DNA of 64,000 bases from positions 24,001-88,000 of the forward strand of contig NZ_AWGA01000024.1 of NCBI RefSeq assembly GCF_000471645.3, given 5' to 3'. Position numbers and translations under genes: made by a program. Each line of letters begins with the position of its first letter. Positions within the stretch are counted from its first letter, which is position 1. The stretch comes from Candidatus Schmidhempelia bombi str. Bimp. GTDB lineage: Bacteria; Pseudomonadota; Gammaproteobacteria; Enterobacterales; Orbaceae. The notes beneath the pieces were generated by a model that had not been told where the DNA came from, searched no databases, and saw only the letters and a program-made list of their open reading frames with translations. Shown here piece by piece: positions 40,895 to 50,741 of this stretch.

Positions 40895-41416
40895 TTAGAA
40901 TGTCTGTGTATCTTGGAACAGCCCTACTTTAAGATCCGTTGCTTGGTAGATGAGCTTACCGTCGACATAAACTTCACCATCGGCTAATCCCATAACTAAT
41001 TTACGGTTAATTACACGTTTAAAATGAATTTTATAAGTCACTTTTTTTGCTGTAGGTAATACTTGACCTGTAAATTTCACTTCGCCAACGCCCAATGCGC
41101 GACCTTTTCCTTTACCACCCATCCAGCCTAGATAGAAACCAACTAACTGCCACATCGCATCTAATCCTAGACAACCAGGCATAACAGGATCATTTTTAAA
41201 ATGACATTTAAAGAACCATAAATTTGGATTGATATCTAATTCAGCCTCAATGAATCCTTTATTGAAATGACCACCATTTTCATTCATTTCTATAATACGA
41301 TCCATCATTAGCATTTGATCTGACGGTAATGGTGGCCCATCCTGACCAAATAATTGATTATTACCTGAAGCGATCAGGTCTTCTTTTGTATAGGAAGATT
41401 TTTTTTCAAATGACAT
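40895..41416 (-). CDS. fabA: 3-hydroxydecanoyl-[acyl-carrier-protein] dehydratase/isomerase
   Basis: FabA dehydrates 3-hydroxydecanoyl-ACP and isomerises the trans-2 to the cis-3 product, the branch point to unsaturated fatty acids. The 173-residue protein has the active-site His in [19 protein letters not shown] (about residue 72) and the Asp of the same stretch (about 86). It continues [28 protein letters not shown] as in E. coli, ending [11 protein letters not shown]. It is monocistronic and divergent from the OPT transporter gene. Confidence 0.97.
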   Translation of the reverse strand: MSFEKKSSYTKEDLIASGNNQLFGQDGPPLPSDQMLMMDRIIEMNENGGHFNKGFIEAELDINPNLWFFKCHFKNDPVMPGCLGLDAMWQLVGFYLGWMGGKGKGRALGVGEVKFTGQVLPTAKKVTYKIHFKRVINRKLVMGLADGEVYVDGKLIYQATDLKVGLFQDTQTF

Positions 41417-41576
41417 AGTTTACCTTAGATATTTGGCTTGTTAATTTAGCGAACAAGTGTAAGCTCAATCAATTTGTTTTGCAAATAAATTCAATCAATA
41501 ACGATTATCTTGTAAGGATTATCTTTTTATGTTGATAAATATCATAATAGTAAAAAAATAGCTAATTCATCCTTAT

Positions 41577-41585
41577 TGTGGATAA
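41577..41585. promoter_or_regulatory. Exact DnaA box upstream of the OPT transporter gene
   Basis: TGTGGATAA, complement of TTATCCACA, lies in the fabA/OPT divergent region, 112 bases before the OPT start. It is the second exact box in the window; chance occurrence is possible. Confidence 0.4.
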
Positions 41586-41696
41586 GTACCTCATTAATTT
41601 TTATATTATTTAATCTTTTCGCGCTTATTTTTCATGAAAAAAATTGTTAAATCAGGTTATAATAAACAAATTTATCATACTGAGTTATAAATTATT

Positions 41697-43748
41697 ATGA
41701 ATAATATTAAAGAGTTGACATTAAGAGGCATGATTCTCGGTGCGCTAATAACCGTAGTCTTTACTGCCTCGAATGTCTATTTAGGGTTAAAGGTAGGATT
41801 AACATTCTCATCAGCTATTCCTGCGGCAGTTATATCAATGGCTATTTTACGGTCATTTTCTGGTTCTACCATATTAGAAAATAATATGGTACAAACGCAA
41901 GCTTCAGCAGCTGGGACATTATCATCGATTATTTTTGTATTACCTGGTTTATTGATGATCGGTTATTGGCAAAATTTTCCATTATGGACAACCATGGCAA
42001 TTTGCTCTGCTGGCGGAATGTTAGGCGTACTTTTCTCGATTCCATTACGTCATGTTATGGTTGTTAAAAGTGATTTACCTTATCCAGAAGGGGTGGCTGC
42101 GGCTGAAATTTTAAAAGCTAGCCATTCTGATGAAGAAAATAAGGATGGTACAACAAGTAATAAACAGTCTAATAATGGATTAAAAGATATTTTATTTGGT
42201 AGCGCCATTTCAGCTGTTGTTAGTGTTCTGACTAATGGCTTTCGCGTTATTTCTGATAGCACCGCTTATTGGTTTACTCAAGGTAAAGCGATTATTCAAT
42301 TGCCAATGGGCTTTTCTCTAGCTTTATTAAGTGCTGGTTATTTGGTCGGTATTGTGTCAGGAATTGCTATTTTGATCGGTAATCTTATCGCTTGGGGAGT
42401 GATCGAGCCTATCTTAAGTGCCTCCATGGTGTATTCATCCGATGCGTCTCTTTCTGATATAGGTATGGGATTATGGTCTCACGATCTTCGTTTTATTGGT
42501 GCTGGCACACTAGCTATTGCTGCGGTTTGGACGCTATTATCATTAATTAAACCTGTGATTGAAGGGTTAAAGGTTTCATTTCGTTCATTAAAGGCGGATA
42601 ACAATTCTCAAAAAATTGCTCGGGTTGAACAAGATTTATCACCAAAAACCATTTTAATGATTATGTTTGCCATGTTAGTTATCTTGGTATTTACTTTTCA
42701 TCATTTTGTTGCTGATAGTGGACTTTCCGCAAGTACTGGGTGGATATTGATTGGTAGCTCGGTAATCTTTGCCTTTGTTATTGGTTTTTTAGTTGCCGCT
42801 GCTTGCGGATATATGGCTGGATTAGTTGGCTCTTCGGCTAGCCCGATTTCAGGTATCGGTATTATCGCTGTTACAATTATTTCCCTTATCTTACTTGGAA
42901 TAGGTGAATTGGATGGCATGTTAGGTTCAGCTCAGGGTACCCAATTTGCTACCGCTTTATCACTGTTTACTACGAGTGTCGTATTGGCAATAGCCACCAT
43001 TTCGAATGATAATTTACAAGATCTAAAAACAGGTTATTTAGTTAAAGCAACACCATGGCGTCAACAAGTTGCATTATTAGTGGGTTGCGTTGTTGGTTCC
43101 ATCGTTATCGCACCAGTATTGGATATTCTATATCATGCTTATGGTTTCTCGGGTGCTTTACCTCGTGCGGATATGGACCCTTCTCAAGTACTACCAGCGC
43201 CACAAGCAACATTAATGACCACCATTGCTAAAGGGATTTTCTCCCATAAATTAGAATGGAATATGGTTATTATTGGTCTTATTCTTGGTGCTGTTATTAT
43301 TGCTATTGATCTAATTTTAGCTAAACGTCAATCTAAATTTCGTTTGCCAGCGCTTGCGGTGGGTATGGGTATCTATTTACCTCCAACGATTACGACACCA
43401 TTAATTGTTGGTGCGATTTTATCTTGGGTTATTCGTAAATTAGTACAGAAACAAACGACGCCAGCTGAATTTACCGAAATACATAAAAAAGTCGATCGTA
43501 AAGCAGCATTAATTTCTTCTGGATTTATTGTTGGTGAGAGTCTAATTGGTGTTATTTTAGCTGTATTTATTGTGATAAGTATCAGTAATGGCGGCGAAGA
43601 GGCACCATTATCATTAGAAAAGTATATGCAAGCTCTATTTGGTCAGAATACGAGTGTTATTGCACAATGTTTAGGTTTAGCTATTTTTGCATTGATCTGT
43701 TTCAACTTTGTGCGTCGCGCAATGAGTGCGATAAAACCTAACAAATAA
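41697..43748 (+). CDS. OPT-family oligopeptide transporter
   Basis: A 683-residue polytopic membrane protein of the OPT family (prokaryotic, TIGR00733-like), proton-coupled importers of peptides or metal chelates. It begins with LTLRGMILGALITVVFTASNVYLGLKVGLTFSSAIPAAVISM, a family hallmark. Other landmarks are LPYPEGVAAAEILKASH near residue 125, AGLVGSSASPISGIGI near 380, and VGMGIYLPPTITTPLIVG near 555. About 14-16 helices are apparent. It stands alone with its own terminator; substrate cannot be deduced. Confidence 0.9.
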   Translation: MNNIKELTLRGMILGALITVVFTASNVYLGLKVGLTFSSAIPAAVISMAILRSFSGSTILENNMVQTQASAAGTLSSIIFVLPGLLMIGYWQNFPLWTTMAICSAGGMLGVLFSIPLRHVMVVKSDLPYPEGVAAAEILKASHSDEENKDGTTSNKQSNNGLKDILFGSAISAVVSVLTNGFRVISDSTAYWFTQGKAIIQLPMGFSLALLSAGYLVGIVSGIAILIGNLIAWGVIEPILSASMVYSSDASLSDIGMGLWSHDLRFIGAGTLAIAAVWTLLSLIKPVIEGLKVSFRSLKADNNSQKIARVEQDLSPKTILMIMFAMLVILVFTFHHFVADSGLSASTGWILIGSSVIFAFVIGFLVAAACGYMAGLVGSSASPISGIGIIAVTIISLILLGIGELDGMLGSAQGTQFATALSLFTTSVVLAIATISNDNLQDLKTGYLVKATPWRQQVALLVGCVVGSIVIAPVLDILYHAYGFSGALPRADMDPSQVLPAPQATLMTTIAKGIFSHKLEWNMVIIGLILGAVIIAIDLILAKRQSKFRLPALAVGMGIYLPPTITTPLIVGAILSWVIRKLVQKQTTPAEFTEIHKKVDRKAALISSGFIVGESLIGVILAVFIVISISNGGEEAPLSLEKYMQALFGQNTSVIAQCLGLAIFALICFNFVRRAMSAIKPNK

Positions 43749-43768
43749 CAGTTTGTCTTTAGTTCAGA

Positions 43769-43802
43769 TAGCATCATAAATTAGTTATGATGCTATTTTT
43801 TT
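43769..43802 (+). terminator. Terminator of the OPT gene
   Basis: Perfect 11-bp stem TAGCATCATAA / TTATGATGCTA, loop ATTAG, then seven T residues. Confidence 0.92.
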
Positions 43803-43920
43803 GCCTTTTTTGTGCTCGATATAGTATTGCATTAGTGAACTATTTGGTAATAATCAAAATAGTGGGTAGCGTAATAGAAGTAATCGAAAAATGCAAAGTG
43901 GTAATATATTAACTATAACT

Positions 43921-43952
43921 ATGCACCAAATATAAAAGATAATTTGGTGCAT
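43921..43952 (-). terminator. Hairpin downstream of map
   Basis: Perfect 11-bp inverted repeat ATGCACCAAAT / ATTTGGTGCAT ending 11 bases before the map stop codon. The following minus-strand sequence is only mildly T-rich. Confidence 0.5.
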
Positions 43953-43962
43953 AATGGTAGGA

Positions 43963-44754
43963 TTAGTTATGTTCCGTAATACGTGGGAACGCCTCATTAC
44001 TACGCAAGGTTAATACTTCACAGCCCGTTTCGGTGACCAATAGCGTATGTTCATATTGCGCTGATAGACTACGATCTTTGGTTTTTACTGTCCAACCATC
44101 TTTCATGGTCCGCGTTTTCCAATCACCAGCATTGATCATGGGTTCAATAGTAAATGTCATGCCCGGTTGTAAAATTACCCCTCCATCATCGGCGGCATAA
44201 TGTAATACTTGTGGCTCCTCGTGGTAAACCTGACCGATACCATGCCCACAGTATTCTCGTACTGATGAATAGCCCTCGGATTCAACGTAACGTTGAATAA
44301 CTTTACCTATTTCACGTAAACGTAATCCTGGTTTCACTAAACGAATAGCACGATATAAGCTCTCTTGAGCGACTTGGCATAAGCGTTGTCCTAAGATAGT
44401 TGGTTTGCCAGCAATATACATTTTAGAGGTATCACCATGGAAACCATCTTTAATCACGGTAACATCAATATTCAAAATATCGCCGTCTTTTAGTTTTTTA
44501 TCGAAGCTAGGAATTCCATGGCACACGACATCATTGATAGATATACAACTAGTATGTTGATAACCATGGTAGCCAATATTAGCTGGAATGGCTTTTTGTA
44601 CATTAACAATGTAGTCATAGCAAATTTGGTCTAATTCGCCAGTGGATATACCTGGTTTTACATGAGATTCAATCATTTCAAGCACGTCTGCAGCTAATTT
44701 ACCTGCAATACGCATCTTTTCAATTTGTTCGGGCGTTTTAATGGTTATACTCAT
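43963..44754 (-). CDS. map: Methionine aminopeptidase, type I
   Basis: Map removes the initiator Met from nascent proteins. The 263 residues (E. coli 264) have the five metal ligands in place: Asp in LNIDVTVIKDGFHGDTSKM (two Asp), His in EYCGHGIGQVYHEEP, Glu in FTIEPMI and Glu in SAQYEHTLLVTE. The substrate His is in GYQHTSCISINDVVCHGIP. It is not next to rpsB, its E. coli neighbour. Confidence 0.97.
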   Translation of the reverse strand: MSITIKTPEQIEKMRIAGKLAADVLEMIESHVKPGISTGELDQICYDYIVNVQKAIPANIGYHGYQHTSCISINDVVCHGIPSFDKKLKDGDILNIDVTVIKDGFHGDTSKMYIAGKPTILGQRLCQVAQESLYRAIRLVKPGLRLREIGKVIQRYVESEGYSSVREYCGHGIGQVYHEEPQVLHYAADDGGVILQPGMTFTIEPMINAGDWKTRTMKDGWTVKTKDRSLSAQYEHTLLVTETGCEVLTLRSNEAFPRITEHN

Positions 44755-45004
44755 TTAGTCATTCCTTAGATATATTTTTTATCTATTCTAACACAGTTAA
44801 CGTATATTATCTCAGATTGATTTTATTTATGCTTTTGATTATTTGTAATAATAAATCAATAAGTTATAAAGCGTTTTTTGCCTTGAAAAAATTAAGATAA
44901 TAAAATAAATACTTACCTCTAATTAATCTCATAATTCTATCGCTCAACATTTTATCTTACTCAAAATACCTTATCGGCTTATATTGATTTACATCTATAA
45001 TAGA

Positions 45005-45787
45005 TTATACATTGATAAGTTGAGGGCGAGTAAAAATTAGTTCTGTTTTGGTTGAGCGATGTTTATCAAATCGATAACCGCCTAAATCAAATTCAGATAA
45101 TTGGTTTAGAGTGGTTATTTGATTTTTAATAATAAAACGACTCATTAAGCCACGCGCTTTTTTGGCATAAAAACTGATTACTTTATATTCCGCTCCTTTC
45201 TGATCAAGAAAAACGGGTTTAATGACAGGGAAATTTAAGCGTTTAATATCAATTGATTTGAAGTATTCATCGGAGGCTAAATTAATTAAGTAAGGAGTAG
45301 CTTGCTCAGCTAATTGTTGATTTAGCATAGTGGTTAAGGTATTTTGCCAAAACTGATAAAGGTTATTCCCTAACGGATTAACCAACCGGATCCCCATTTC
45401 TAGCCGATAAGGCTGGATGAGATCCAAAGGACGAAGTATTCCATAAAGACCTGATAATATACACATATGAGCTTGTGCAAAATTTAAATCTTGCTCACTA
45501 AAATCATCAACGTGCAAACCTTCGTAAACATCACCTTTAAATGCGAACACCGCCGCTCTGGCATTATTTGGCGTAAAAGGCGGTTGCCAATTTGCGAAAC
45601 GTTCATGATTTAATTGAGCTAACGTTGAACTAATTTTCATTAACGTAGCAATTTGCTCTTCGCTGAGCTGACGGCATCGTTCAATTAGAATTGAAGCCTG
45701 TTCCAAACATTGTGGTTGTGTAAACTTTTTTGTTGTGATTGGTGTCGTATAGTCCAACGTTTTTGCTGGAGAAAGAACGGTTATCAT
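45005..45787 (-). CDS. yaaA: Peroxide stress protein YaaA
   Basis: YaaA limits free iron and protects DNA during hydrogen peroxide stress; it has a DNA-binding fold with unknown chemistry. The 260 residues begin MITVLSPAKTLDYTTP and contain AVFAFKGDVYEGL (about 78-90), HMCILSGLYGILRPLDLIQPYRLEMG and YFKSIDIKRLNFPVI, all hallmarks of DUF328. Monocistronic with a noncoding region on both sides. Confidence 0.95.
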   Translation of the reverse strand: MITVLSPAKTLDYTTPITTKKFTQPQCLEQASILIERCRQLSEEQIATLMKISSTLAQLNHERFANWQPPFTPNNARAAVFAFKGDVYEGLHVDDFSEQDLNFAQAHMCILSGLYGILRPLDLIQPYRLEMGIRLVNPLGNNLYQFWQNTLTTMLNQQLAEQATPYLINLASDEYFKSIDIKRLNFPVIKPVFLDQKGAEYKVISFYAKKARGLMSRFIIKNQITTLNQLSEFDLGGYRFDKHRSTKTELIFTRPQLINV

Positions 45788-46190
45788 ATTTCGCCTCTGA
45801 TCAAATCCTGAAAAGTTGTGAATAAAATAATCTATAATAGTGATAATACTATAGGGCGATTATTTGCTTTAACAAGCTATTGGTTCGATAGTTACTGTAT
45901 TTTTAAAGTTATTTATGCACAGAATATCAGGCTAATAATGCCTAAGGGGGATTGAACAATTCTTAATCCAAAATTCAATATGATAAGTATTAAAGTATTG
46001 GGTTATCATCGATGACTTATAGAACGGTTGGCAATTTTCGAATTAGATTCTTTTTCATATAAATGCGTTAATCCTATTCTAATCTTATAAACTACTGTTA
46101 GTTTTTCGCCATTTTCATTTATTGTTTATTACCGAATAAATCATTATAATTTGCCCCTTTTTGTATAGTTTTATAACAGGTAAATCAACT
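45788..46190. other. 403-base intergenic region between yaaA and ybjN
   Basis: Divergent promoter region for the two genes. AT-rich; I see no hairpin, repeat or recognisable operator. Confidence 0.45.
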
Positions 46191-46658
46191 ATGATAAAGA
46201 TGTCACTTGATCTGCAATCTATTATGTATTGGTTAACGGAACTCAATACCGAATATTATCGCAGTCAGAGTGGGGAAGAGCTATACATAAAAAGATTAAC
46301 CAGCAATAATGACATTATTAATGCTAAGTTAACTTTGATAGATGATATTCTTTACTATTATGTTCGTATTGCCGTTCGGGCAAGTATGATTACTAACCTT
46401 ATCGCCGAAATGAGTGCGATTAATGCGGCTTCTCCAATTTTAAAAATCTATCTTGATATTCAAGATGAAGGTCATCCAAATTTAGTGTTAATGCATAGTG
46501 TGCTTTGTGGCGAAGGCGTGTCTCGGTCACAGTTTTTGCTATTTATGCAGCAAGTGGAAGAAGAAGCCTTACAAATAGTAAGTGAATTAAAACAGAGCGA
46601 GATACTTGTTACTAAACATAATAATGCTAGTGAGTTATCGTTAAAAATTTTTCATTAA
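46191..46658 (+). CDS. ybjN: YbjN family protein
   Basis: YbjN is a type III secretion chaperone-like fold protein that in E. coli affects motility, biofilm and stress traits when altered. ATG 46191 gives 155 residues (ACAGG upstream); a longer frame to 46161 has no ATG. From memory it aligns with E. coli YbjN over LQSIMYWLTELN, INAKLTLIDD, LIAEMSAINAASPILKIYLDIQDEG, FLLFMQQVEEEALQIVSE and the terminal Phe-His. Position directly upstream of potFGHI is exactly the E. coli order, which strongly supports the call. Its link with polyamine transport is only positional. Confidence 0.88.
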   Translation: MIKMSLDLQSIMYWLTELNTEYYRSQSGEELYIKRLTSNNDIINAKLTLIDDILYYYVRIAVRASMITNLIAEMSAINAASPILKIYLDIQDEGHPNLVLMHSVLCGEGVSRSQFLLFMQQVEEEALQIVSELKQSEILVTKHNNASELSLKIFH

Positions 46659-47122
46659 TTAGGGTTAATGTGTTTTTTAGCACGGTCCATTTTGATTTAA
46701 TCAATTCATATACACCCAAAATTTAAGATAAATTAATTTATAATTAATGATCAATTTTTACTGAACCTTTAGCTTTGAATGTTTTTCCTTCAGTTGTTGT
46801 AAATTTATGCTTGTTCGTCTTTTATCTATGGACATATTTTCTATTTAAGGTATTCTTTCGTTCGTAAAGCGAGGGTGGTGTCCTTGATTATAAAAAGTTT
46901 TTGTCTGTAATCTCTACTAGTACAAAAGCGTTATAATAAATCAGTTATATAGATAACTCTATACCGATTATTAGGTGGGTGATTAACGATAAGATAACTG
47001 ACTCGCGATTACTTCAATTTTGTATAACCAACAAAATTTGGGTGTTTGATATAAATTAACTATTTACTATCAAACATTATGTTCAACACTGTGTTTCACC
47101 CGAGAGAGTGGGAGTTGTGCGG
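46659..47122. other. 464-base intergenic region upstream of potF
   Basis: No gene. It should contain the potF promoter. AT-rich with no clear hairpin; a short GC-richer stretch (46865-46890) has no recognised meaning. Confidence 0.45.
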
Positions 47123-48256
47123 ATGTTTATTCAACGTAAAAAATGGTTTTCTAAAAAGCCGTTACTAGCGGTTCTTTCAATTGTTTTTGGTACAACATTA
47201 TCAGTATCAATGCCTGTTATGGCGAAAGAGGATGTAGTTAAAGTATATAACTGGGCCGGCCAAATTGGCTCCTCAACTATATCTGATTTCGAAAAAGCCA
47301 CCCATATTAATGTCATTTATGATGTGTTTGATTCTAATGAAGTATTAGAAAGTAAACTAATGGCAGGACATTCTGGTTTTGATGTTGTATCGCCGTCAGA
47401 TAGTTTTTTAGCTCGTCAGATTTTATCCGGTATCTATCTTCCATTAGATAAAAGTAAATTAACCAATTGGAACAATCTTGATCCGAATTTAATGAAATTA
47501 ATGTCTACCCATGATCCGGATAATAAATATGCTATTCCTTATGTTTGGATGACGACAGGGATTGGCTACAATGTTGATATGATTAAAGCCCGTTTAGGAG
47601 AGGATGCGCCTGTTGATAGCTGGGATTTAGTCTTTAAACCTGAAAATTTAGCCAAACTACAAGATTGTGGGGTTGCGTTCCTTGATGCGCCTTCAGAGGT
47701 GTTTGCTACTGCGTTAAATTATTTAGGACTTGATCCAAATAGTACCAAGGCTAGTGATTATTCGGGTCCGGCTTATGACTTGCTAAATAAATTGAGACCG
47801 CATATTCGCTATTTCCATTCTTCTCAATATATTAACGATATTGCTAATGGTGATATTTGCGTGGTGCTTGGCTGGTCTGGTGATATATTACAAGCGCGCG
47901 ATCGTGCCAATGAAGCGAAAAATGGCGTCAAAGTTCGCTATTATATTCCAAAAGAGGGCGCATTAGTGTTCTTTGATACGTTTGCTATCCCAAAAGATGC
48001 AGAAGATCCAGAAGCAGCGCATGCGTTTTTAAATTTTATTTTACGTCCTGAAATAGCCGCACAAGTGACGAATGATGTTAATTTTGCTAGTGCCAATAAA
48101 GCTGCCGATGCTTTTATACGTCAAGATGTTCGTAGTGATCCGGCTGTTTATCCATTACCTGAAACAATGGAAAAATTATTCACCCTAAAAGTACAGGATC
48201 CTAAGATAGAGCGTGTGATTACCCGTACCTGGACTAAAATTAGAACGGGTAAATAA
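47123..48256 (+). CDS. potF: Periplasmic putrescine-binding protein PotF (variant ligand site)
   Basis: Receptor of the PotFGHI putrescine importer. ATG 47123 has GGGAG eight bases upstream and gives 377 residues with a signal peptide (basic RKKWFSKK, then LLAVLSIVFGTTLSVSMPVMA). It follows E. coli PotF closely: VIYDVFDSNEVLESKLMAG, HSSQYINDIANGDICVVLGW, FTLKVQDPKIERV. In the ligand region Trp and Asp of GWSGD, FFDTF and the DAPSEVF Glu are kept. The N-terminal loop, YNWSDYI in E. coli, reads YNWAGQI, and the Tyr of VFYANANK is Phe (VNFASANK). Ligand preference may therefore differ. Confidence 0.93.
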   Translation: MFIQRKKWFSKKPLLAVLSIVFGTTLSVSMPVMAKEDVVKVYNWAGQIGSSTISDFEKATHINVIYDVFDSNEVLESKLMAGHSGFDVVSPSDSFLARQILSGIYLPLDKSKLTNWNNLDPNLMKLMSTHDPDNKYAIPYVWMTTGIGYNVDMIKARLGEDAPVDSWDLVFKPENLAKLQDCGVAFLDAPSEVFATALNYLGLDPNSTKASDYSGPAYDLLNKLRPHIRYFHSSQYINDIANGDICVVLGWSGDILQARDRANEAKNGVKVRYYIPKEGALVFFDTFAIPKDAEDPEAAHAFLNFILRPEIAAQVTNDVNFASANKAADAFIRQDVRSDPAVYPLPETMEKLFTLKVQDPKIERVITRTWTKIRTGK

Positions 48257-48335
48257 TATAAAATAAGTGTTGTAGGCAACCATATAGTGATTTATCGCGT
48301 TATATTGGTCTCCTATAACCATTAAAAAGATGAAA

Positions 48336-48370
48336 AGACGGAAGGTGATTACCTACCGTCTCGTTTTTTT
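48336..48370 (+). terminator. Intercistronic terminator between potF and potG
   Basis: Stem AGACGGAAGGT / ACCTACCGTCT (11 positions, one mismatch) with loop GATT, then TCGTTTTTTT. It lies between two genes of the same operon and may reduce transcription into potGHI relative to the binding protein. Confidence 0.8.
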
Positions 48371-48400
48371 GTGGCATGATGTTAGTAAGGAATGCTCGAA

Positions 48401-49534
48401 ATGAATGAAAATATAATTCAGACTCACCCAAATAAAAAGAAAATGATTACGCCGTTGTTAGAAATAAAGAATTTAACGAAAGTATTTGGTGATTATTATG
48501 CGGTGGATGATGTAAATCTGACCATTTATGAGGGAGAGATTTTTGCGCTATTGGGGGCTTCAGGTAGTGGTAAATCAACATTATTAAGAATGCTGGCTGG
48601 TTTTGAGCAACCGACATCAGGCCATATTGTACTAGATGGTCAAGAATTGTCCCAAGTTCCTCCTTATCAACGCCCAATTAATATGATGTTTCAGTCATAT
48701 GCACTATTTCCTCATATGACGGTCGAGGAGAATATTGCTTTTGGTTTAAAACAAGATAAATTAGATAAAGAGGAAATTAAAGCACGAGTGCATGAAATGT
48801 TGGCGTTGGTACATATGGAAGAATATGGCAGACGTAAACCACATCAACTTTCGGGAGGTCAACGTCAGCGCGTTGCTTTGGCGCGTAGTTTAGCTAAACG
48901 CCCACGTTTATTATTACTTGATGAACCAATGGGGGCATTAGACAAAAAGTTACGTGATCGTATGCAGCTTGAAGTGGTCGATATTTTAGAAAAAGTCGGG
49001 GCTACTTGTGTGATGGTGACCCATGATCAGGAAGAAGCGATGACAATGGCAGGACGTATTGCCATTATGAATAAAGGACAATTTGTTCAAATAGGGGAGC
49101 CAGAAGAAATTTATGAGCACCCAAATAGTCGTTATAGTGCTGAATTTATTGGATCTGTCAATATTTTTGATGGGATTTTGCAAGAGACACTAGAAGATGG
49201 GTTAATTATTAGTTGTCCGATGTTAAAGCATCCGATTAAGGTTGATTATGATTCGCCAGTTGTTGAAGGTGTGCCAGCGATGGTGGCTCTTCGTCCTGAG
49301 AAAATTAAAATATGTGAAGAAATTCCAGCGCAAGGTTACAACTATGCCGTTGGGGAAGTGGTTAATATTGCTTATTTAGGCGATCTTTCTATTTATCATG
49401 TCAAATTACGTAGCGGGCAAATTCTTATTGCACAGTTACAAAATGAAGATCGGTATCGAAAAGGAATGCCTACTTGGGGAGATGATATCTACCTAAGCTG
49501 GGATGTTGATAGCTGTGTTGTATTAACTGAATAA
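48401..49534 (+). CDS. potG: Putrescine ABC transporter ATP-binding protein PotG
   Basis: ATPase of the importer. ATG 48401, ten bases after TAAGG, gives 377 residues, the E. coli length; ATG 48392 lies too close to the ribosome binding site. Walker A is LLGASGSGKSTLLRMLAGF, the signature is LSGGQRQRVALARSLA, Walker B is LLLLDEPMGALDKKLRDRMQ and the H-loop is VMVTHDQEEAMTMAG. The C-terminal TOBE domain (from about residue 265) keeps VALRPEKI and VNIAYLGDLSIYHVKL. Highly conserved. Confidence 0.96.
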   Translation: MNENIIQTHPNKKKMITPLLEIKNLTKVFGDYYAVDDVNLTIYEGEIFALLGASGSGKSTLLRMLAGFEQPTSGHIVLDGQELSQVPPYQRPINMMFQSYALFPHMTVEENIAFGLKQDKLDKEEIKARVHEMLALVHMEEYGRRKPHQLSGGQRQRVALARSLAKRPRLLLLDEPMGALDKKLRDRMQLEVVDILEKVGATCVMVTHDQEEAMTMAGRIAIMNKGQFVQIGEPEEIYEHPNSRYSAEFIGSVNIFDGILQETLEDGLIISCPMLKHPIKVDYDSPVVEGVPAMVALRPEKIKICEEIPAQGYNYAVGEVVNIAYLGDLSIYHVKLRSGQILIAQLQNEDRYRKGMPTWGDDIYLSWDVDSCVVLTE

Positions 49535-49566
49535 TTTGTTCTGTTTTTGATAATAGGAGGCTATCA

Positions 49567-50739
49567 ATGCGCGCCATTGGGTCTTGTTTTTTATTAAATA
49601 CCCTTGTTTTGTTTTATGTATATCAAAAATTGATGGCACATCAACTTTTTGACGTGGTATTTATTGATTTATTTTTTAGTTTAATGATTATTAGCTACCT
49701 AATTTCATTATTAGGTTTATTGCTAACGCAATGTAAGGCATCTCGGTTTGCTTATAAATTGATGATTTTAGGCAGTATCCTATTTTTACCTGTAGGTGGA
49801 TTATTAATTTATTTTTCATACAAGAAAATAAAAAAACTGCATGACGATTCTGATTTAGTGACACTTTATGGGCGATTTTTCGTCATCGCCGTTCCTTATC
49901 TCTGGATGACATTGCTATTTTTATTGCCATTTTTAATTGTGTTTAAAATTAGTTTTGCTGAAATGATTAGGGCGATACCGCCTTATACACATTTAATTAA
50001 TTGGCAAGAGAAGATACTAAATATATCATTAAATTTTGAAAATTATTTCAACTTGTTTGATGATACACTCTATATTAGTGCTTATTTACAATCGCTCAAA
50101 ATTGCTTGTATATCAACAATACTCTGTATTTTAATCGGATATCCGCTGGCCTGGGCGATATCACAGTGTAAGCCTTCAGTACGTAATATTCTATTATTAT
50201 TAGTTATTTTACCATCATGGACATCATTTCTCATTCGTGTGTATGCTTGGATGGGTATCTTGAAAAATAATGGCTTATTAAATAATTTTCTTATTTGGCT
50301 TGGTGTGATTGATCATCCATTAGTTATGTTAAATACCAATTTAGCCGTTTATATTGGTATCGTTTACTCTTATCTTCCATTTGTAGTATTACCTATCTAT
50401 AACTCACTGATCAAAATAGATAACTCTTTGGTTGAAGCTGCTTTAGATTTGGGTTGCAAACCAATAAAAACCTTTTTCTCGGTTATCGTTCCTTTAACTC
50501 GTAGCGGTATGATCGCTGGAGGAATGTTGGTATTTATTCCTGCAGTAGGGGAATATGTAATTCCAGAATTGCTAGGTGGTTCTGATACAATTATGATTGG
50601 CCGCGTATTATGGCAAGAGTTTTTCAACAATCGGGATTGGCCAGCGGCAGCAGCGGTAGCATCGGTGATGTTATTGATATTAATCGTACCAATATTTTAT
50701 TTTAATAAATACCAAAATGATGAAATGAGAGGAAAATAA
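49567..50739 (+). CDS. potH: Putrescine ABC transporter permease PotH with extra N-terminal membrane domain
   Basis: First membrane subunit. Residues from about 100 on are a normal PotH: VPYLWMTLLFLLPFLIVFKISFAEM, RNILLLLVILPSWTSFLIRVYAWMGILKNNG, and the EAA loop VEAALDLGCKPIKTFFSVIVPL. Before this lie about 98 residues absent from E. coli PotH (390 against 317 residues overall, whose own leader is short), with hydrophobic segments at about 5-20, 30-53 and 65-86, and a charged linker KKIKKLHDDSD. A perfect AGGAGG seven bases before ATG 49567 shows that translation begins with this extension; no internal start with a ribosome binding site is seen near residue 98. Confidence 0.93.
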   Translation: MRAIGSCFLLNTLVLFYVYQKLMAHQLFDVVFIDLFFSLMIISYLISLLGLLLTQCKASRFAYKLMILGSILFLPVGGLLIYFSYKKIKKLHDDSDLVTLYGRFFVIAVPYLWMTLLFLLPFLIVFKISFAEMIRAIPPYTHLINWQEKILNISLNFENYFNLFDDTLYISAYLQSLKIACISTILCILIGYPLAWAISQCKPSVRNILLLLVILPSWTSFLIRVYAWMGILKNNGLLNNFLIWLGVIDHPLVMLNTNLAVYIGIVYSYLPFVVLPIYNSLIKIDNSLVEAALDLGCKPIKTFFSVIVPLTRSGMIAGGMLVFIPAVGEYVIPELLGGSDTIMIGRVLWQEFFNNRDWPAAAAVASVMLLILIVPIFYFNKYQNDEMRGK

Positions 50740-50741
50740 TA

